Part shown: positions 13,282 through 16,971 of the stretch, in pieces
Layout: each line of letters starts with the position of its first letter
Numbering within the stretch: the stretch's first letter is position 1
Origin: Candidatus Kerfeldbacteria bacterium
Lineage (GTDB): Bacteria; Patescibacteriota; Patescibacteriia; Veblenbacterales; UBA10138
Reading direction: 5' to 3'
Length of the DNA stretch: 16,971 nucleotides
NCBI GenBank assembly: GCA_016234305.1
Contig: JACRFM010000070.1
Coordinates: forward strand, 1-16,971
The notes under the pieces: model-generated
What the model saw: the letters and a program-made list of their open reading frames with translations, nothing else
The model's database searches: none
Told to the model about the DNA's origin: nothing
Position numbers and translations under genes: made by a program

Positions 13282-15024
13282 GTGAAGTTATTGTTACTGG
13301 GTATGTTCAACCAAAACTACCTCACCAAGGCGGTTCTAGACAATAAAATAATTACGCCGGCTGATTTAAAGAAGATAAAAGAGGAACTCAAAAACGGCAA
13401 CGTAAGTTTAGAAGATTATTTGCTCAAGCAGCATTTGGCTACCGCCGACGTACTGTACGATTTAATTGCCAAACAATTAAACTTGCCTTTTATTGATTTA
13501 AAAAATGTCCTTATCCGTAAGGATATTCTGCTGGCTATTCCGGAACCAATCGCTCAAACCCATCAGATTGTCGCTTTTGATAAAGACGACCATTCGTTAA
13601 AAATAGCTACCACCGACCCGGAAGATTTACAAACTTTTGAATTTCTGGAAAAAAAATTCGGACTCAAATTGGATATTAACCTGACTACGCCTGATTCCAT
13701 CCGGGAAGTGCTCAAACAATATCACAAAAGTTTAAAAGCTGAATTCGCCGAACTAACCAAAGAAGACAAGCCAGAGGCTGGCAACGATTTACAAAAAATG
13801 GCCGAAGACCTGCCGATTATCCGAATCGTTGATACTTTGCTGGAGTACGCTATTTTTGAACGAGCGTCGGATATTCATATTGAACCAACCGAGACGGAAG
13901 TTATCGTGCGTTATCGGATTGACGGCGTACTGCGCGATGTCATGACCTTGCCCAAAGCCGTGCAAGCTGGCTTAACCGCGCGCATTAAAATTCTATCCAA
14001 TTTAAAACTTGACGAACATCGTTTGCCCCAAGACGGACGTTTTAAAATTAAAACCAAGGAATACGAATTCTCTTTCCGCGTTTCCATTATCCCGGTGTTT
14101 GACGGCGAAAAAATCGTCATGCGTTTGCTGCAGGAATCAGGACAAATTCTGACCCTGGAGCAGCTTGGTTTTCAAAAAAGTTGTCTCACTTTGGTAAAAC
14201 GCAATGTTTCCAAACCGCACGGCATGATACTAGTCACCGGCCCTACCGGCAGCGGTAAAACTACCACCTTGTATTCGGTTTTAAACGTACTCAATACCCC
14301 GGAAGTAAACATCTCCACGATTGAAGACCCGATCGAATACCGCATGCCGCGGATTAACCAAAGCCAGGTATCACCGCGGACTGGTTTTACTTTTGCTGCC
14401 GGTTTGCGCTCCTTGCTTAGACAAGACCCCAATATAATAATGGTGGGTGAAATCCGTGATATGGAAACCGCCGAAATAGCCATCCACGCGGCCATGACCG
14501 GACACTTAGTACTGTCCACCTTGCACACCAATGACGCCGTCGGCACCCTGCCGCGCCTGCTGGATATGGGGGTGGCGCCCTTCCTCGTTTCTTCAACGGT
14601 AAATCTGATTATTGCCCAACGTTTGGTGCGTAAAATCTGCCAAAACTGCATCGCTTCTTATCAATTAACCCGTAAAAACATCGAAGACATTTCAACCCAA
14701 CTTGATTTGGAAGCTTTGCTGGCCAATATGACCCGGGAAGGGGCCATTTCCTCGACTAAACAAAAAATGGAAACCATGCTGTTCTATCGCGGTAAGGGTT
14801 GTAAACAATGTAACCAGGAAGGTTACCGCGGCCGAATTGGCATTTACGAAATACTGGAAGTTGATGACAAAGTAGCTAATTTAATTCTAAACCGCGCCCC
14901 TTCACAGGAACTTTTAAAAGCCGCTCTTGACCAAGGCATGCTAACCATGCTGGACGACGGCTTTATTAAAGCCAAGTCCGGCATTACTACCATTGAAGAG
15001 GTGATGCGGGTAACCCGGGAATAA
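13282..15024 (+). CDS. pilB: Type IV pilus extension ATPase PilB (GspE family)
   Basis: The 580-residue secretion ATPase powers pilus assembly at the inner membrane. An N-terminal MshEN/GspE-N type region (about 10-150) precedes the ATPase core. The core has Walker A GPTGSGKTTT (320-329), Asp box STIEDPIEYR (345-354), Walker B IIMVGEIRD (385-393) and His box GHLVLSTLHTND (407-418). A tetracysteine zinc site (C453, C456, C507, C510) and the assembly-type C-terminus favour PilB over the retraction ATPase PilT. The GTG at 13282 has AAGGG at 13271-13275, but the resulting MKLLLLG start is unusual. The in-frame ATG at 13303 (MFNQNYLTK) looks more family-like and is a real alternative. An in-frame stop at 13270-13272 rules out a longer protein. 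pilC follows after 3 bp. Confidence 0.94.
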   Translation: MKLLLLGMFNQNYLTKAVLDNKIITPADLKKIKEELKNGNVSLEDYLLKQHLATADVLYDLIAKQLNLPFIDLKNVLIRKDILLAIPEPIAQTHQIVAFDKDDHSLKIATTDPEDLQTFEFLEKKFGLKLDINLTTPDSIREVLKQYHKSLKAEFAELTKEDKPEAGNDLQKMAEDLPIIRIVDTLLEYAIFERASDIHIEPTETEVIVRYRIDGVLRDVMTLPKAVQAGLTARIKILSNLKLDEHRLPQDGRFKIKTKEYEFSFRVSIIPVFDGEKIVMRLLQESGQILTLEQLGFQKSCLTLVKRNVSKPHGMILVTGPTGSGKTTTLYSVLNVLNTPEVNISTIEDPIEYRMPRINQSQVSPRTGFTFAAGLRSLLRQDPNIIMVGEIRDMETAEIAIHAAMTGHLVLSTLHTNDAVGTLPRLLDMGVAPFLVSSTVNLIIAQRLVRKICQNCIASYQLTRKNIEDISTQLDLEALLANMTREGAISSTKQKMETMLFYRGKGCKQCNQEGYRGRIGIYEILEVDDKVANLILNRAPSQELLKAALDQGMLTMLDDGFIKAKSGITTIEEVMRVTRE

Positions 15025-15027
15025 ATT

Positions 15028-16239
15028 ATGAAATTCAGCTACAACGCCAGAAGCGTCAATGGCGACCGCGCTAGCGGTGAAATGGAAGCGGTTTCGGAAA
15101 ATGAATTAAAAACCAAGCTGGCCGAACGTGACCTGATTCTGGAAAGTGTTCAAGTTATTGCCAACGCCACTACTAATCAGAAAATTAAAACCGGCTGGTT
15201 TAAAAAAGTTTCAAACATTGATAAGATCTTCTTTGCTCAAAATTTGCAAGTGATGGTGCGCTCCGGCTTATCCATGTCCACGGCTCTTAAGACTTTAACG
15301 GAACAAACTAACAATAAACTGCTCAAACAAATTTTAACTGACATCAACGAACATGTTACCCGCGGCGTTACTTTATCAGATGCTTTAGCTAATTATCCCA
15401 AGGTTTTTTCCGAGCTGTTTGTTAATATGGTTCGTGCTGGTGAAAAAAGCGGCAAACTGGAAGAAGTCCTAATCCAAATCACCAATCAACTCCGTAAAAG
15501 CCACACTTTGGTGGCCAAAGTACGCGGCGCTCTAACTTATCCTATCATTGTAGTTGTGGCTATGATCGGCATTGCCATTGGCATGATTACTTTTATAATT
15601 CCCAAAATCATCGGCATTTTTGAAGAATTTAACGCCACCTTACCGCTGCCTACCAGAATTCTGATCAATGTCAGCAAATTCGTTACGAGTAACGGCCCTT
15701 GGCTTATAATTGCGGCTGTTTTTATAATCTGGGGTTTTATTAAATTCATTCATGCTCCGTCAGGCCGCCGTCTCTGGCATAGTTTATTGTTAAAGACTCC
15801 GGTTTTGAGTCCAATTTTACAAAAAATAAATTTGGCTAAATTTTGCCGCACTTTCTCCTCGCTTATTAAAACCGATATTCCGATTGTCCAAGCCTTTGAA
15901 ATCACCGCTACCACCTTAGGCAACGTAATTTACCGCCAGGCCGTTAATGACATGGGCCAACGAGTCCGGAAAGGCGTACAAATAGCCTCGATACTTCCCG
16001 AATATCCCAAACTTTTTCCACCCCTCGTTATACAAATGGTTACGGTCGGAGAAGATACCGGCTCCTTAGACAACATTTTGGAGGAGCTCTCGGGGTTTTA
16101 CGAAGAAGAAGTTGACCGCACTATGTCCAATTTATCAACTATTATTGAACCGCTGTTAATGTTGCTCTTGGGTGTAGGCGTCGGCGCCATGGCCGTGGCG
16201 ATTATTTTGCCAATGTACAGCCTAACGCAAAATGTTTAA
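15028..16239 (+). CDS. pilC: Type IV pilus inner-membrane platform protein PilC (GspF family)
   Basis: This 403-residue polytopic protein is the platform that couples the PilB motor to pilin polymerisation. After an N-terminal segment typical of the family (FSYNARSVNG, 3-12) it has two GspF repeats, about 66-190 and 268-390. Their matching helices include RAGEKSGKLEEVL (136-148) and TVGEDTGSLDNIL (339-351). Hydrophobic segments lie at about 169-193, 224-241 and 372-395. Length and architecture are normal for PilC. It starts 3 bp after pilB, and the next gene starts 2 bp after its stop, so the genes are surely cotranscribed. No retraction ATPase gene (pilT) lies between pilB and pilC, a place where one often occurs. 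Confidence 0.94.
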   Translation: MKFSYNARSVNGDRASGEMEAVSENELKTKLAERDLILESVQVIANATTNQKIKTGWFKKVSNIDKIFFAQNLQVMVRSGLSMSTALKTLTEQTNNKLLKQILTDINEHVTRGVTLSDALANYPKVFSELFVNMVRAGEKSGKLEEVLIQITNQLRKSHTLVAKVRGALTYPIIVVVAMIGIAIGMITFIIPKIIGIFEEFNATLPLPTRILINVSKFVTSNGPWLIIAAVFIIWGFIKFIHAPSGRRLWHSLLLKTPVLSPILQKINLAKFCRTFSSLIKTDIPIVQAFEITATTLGNVIYRQAVNDMGQRVRKGVQIASILPEYPKLFPPLVIQMVTVGEDTGSLDNILEELSGFYEEEVDRTMSNLSTIIEPLLMLLLGVGVGAMAVAIILPMYSLTQNV

Positions 16240-16241
16240 CC

Positions 16242-16679
16242 ATGAATAAACCGGGTTTTTCTCTTTTAGAATTAATGGTGGTGATGGCGGTTTTAGTACT
16301 GCTGTCAATTCTAGTCATACCCTCGTTCAGCGGCCGACAACAAAGCGCCAACTTAAGGGATGAAGCCCGGGCTCTGCTCAATGATTTACGACTAGCTCAA
16401 CAACTTACAGTAGCTGAACAAAAAACTCATCTAGTTAAACTCTATAGCAATCCCCTTAAATACCAAATACTAAAACGCGACGGCGGTGATACTCTAATTA
16501 GCGAACACAACTTAGTCAGTGGTATCAGCTGGCAAAACTTGGGCGGCTTTCCCAACAATGAAGTGACCTACAATACCACCGGCGCAGTCACACAAGCTGG
16601 CAATATTATTTTAACTAACACTAATTCACAAACTGCCACCGTGGAGGTTAAACCCTCTGGTTATGTCAAATTACAATGA
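16242..16679 (+). CDS. GspH/FimT-like minor pseudopilin
   Basis: This 145-residue protein has a class III prepilin signal, KPG with cleavage between G5 and F6, then FSLLELMVVM with the conserved Glu at +5 (E10) and a hydrophobic N-terminal helix to about residue 27. The remainder fits a GspH/FimT-type globular domain: a helix with ARALLNDLRLAQQLTVAEQ (about 42-60), then a beta-rich half rich in Asn, Thr and Gly. Such minor pilins prime pilus assembly and sit at the tip, and some bind DNA or surfaces. Processing would need a PilD-type peptidase, not in this window. It starts 2 bp after pilC and overlaps the next pseudopilin gene by 17 bp. FimT, GspH or a CPR-specific pilin are all possible. 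Confidence 0.85.
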   Translation: MNKPGFSLLELMVVMAVLVLLSILVIPSFSGRQQSANLRDEARALLNDLRLAQQLTVAEQKTHLVKLYSNPLKYQILKRDGGDTLISEHNLVSGISWQNLGGFPNNEVTYNTTGAVTQAGNIILTNTNSQTATVEVKPSGYVKLQ

Positions 16680-16971
16680 TCATCGACCGGGCTTTAGTTT
16701 AATTGAAGTCTTAATTTCTACGGCAATTATAGCCTTAGGTTTAATCACCGTGGTAGCGGTAATGCCGCTTAGCTTAAAAGTCAACAAATCCGCCGAGCGA
16801 GCCAGTTTAGCCTCAGCTTATGGACGAGCTAAGATTGAACAAATATTAACCACATCTTACGATGAGGTTAATACCGGCAACCTTGAATCACAAATCAGAT
16901 TATCCCTTATCCCAACCAATCCTGCTTATATTATGTTTCGCACCACGACTGTTAATTATGTTGATAGCAAC
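16663..16971 (+). CDS. PilV/GspI-like pseudopilin, 5' part (cut by window edge)
   Basis: An open frame of 103 codons runs from ATG 16663 to the window end without a stop. The product begins MSNYNDHRPG and has a prepilin cleavage site between G10 and F11, followed by FSLIEVLISTAIIALGL with Glu at +5 (E15) and a hydrophobic helix to about residue 36. The IEVL...A..ALGL pattern is typical of PilV and GspI minor pilins. The ATG overlaps the preceding pseudopilin gene by 17 bp; a GGAGG at 16643-16647 is somewhat far upstream, so coupled translation is likely. It continues the pilus operon to the right. The C-terminal globular domain is outside the window, so the subclass cannot be fixed. Confidence 0.85.
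   Translation, partial: MSNYNDHRPGFSLIEVLISTAIIALGLITVVAVMPLSLKVNKSAERASLASAYGRAKIEQILTTSYDEVNTGNLESQIRLSLIPTNPAYIMFRTTTVNYVDSN

Overview
The window looks like a chromosomal segment from a member of the Candidate Phyla Radiation (Patescibacteria). This is an inference from gene content and sequence style, not from a marker gene. It carries a partial division and cell-wall (dcw) cluster, the start of a type IV pilus operon, a compact prs, a short HPF, and intergenic palindromes and AT-rich repeats. TGA is used as a stop (ftsW at 8794-8796 and the pseudopilin gene at 16677-16679), so the UGA-as-glycine code of Gracilibacteria/Absconditabacteria does not apply.

Layout. 1-240 is an unassigned edge. 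241-1963 (minus) holds hpf followed by a short PLP-dependent arginine-decarboxylase-like gene. 2160-3119 (plus) is prs, divergent from hpf; a symmetric terminator separates it from convergent murB (3166-4134, minus). 4135-6085 is an accessory interval. It holds a consensus promoter, a multi-helix RNA candidate ending in a U-tract, a small exported protein of unknown function, a second structured element, a strong terminator, a long inverted repeat, a three-hairpin repeat and a cluster of palindromic repeat units. 6086-12779 (minus) is an operon read in the order W-rich membrane protein, mraY, murD, ftsW, murG, murC. 12780-13281 is a divergent regulatory region with two face-to-face promoters and a hairpin-rich leader. 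13282-16971 (plus) is pilB, pilC, a GspH-like pseudopilin and the start of a PilV/GspI-like pseudopilin cut by the window edge.

How the genes fit together. MurB, MurC and MurD make cytoplasmic UDP-MurNAc-peptide precursors. MraY and MurG build lipid I and lipid II at the membrane, and FtsW polymerises septal glycan. murC and murB, neighbours in the canonical dcw order, are here split by about 1.95 kb of repeat-rich DNA. The murC-murG gap also contains repeat DNA, part of which encodes the C-terminal tail of MurG. The pil genes supply the extension ATPase, the inner-membrane platform and two minor pilins of a type IV pilus, used by such cells for attachment or DNA uptake.

The most notable unexplained items are the RNA candidate at about 4366-4585, the second fold at 5087-5185, and a three-hairpin element present twice in opposite orientation with a paired base change in one stem.
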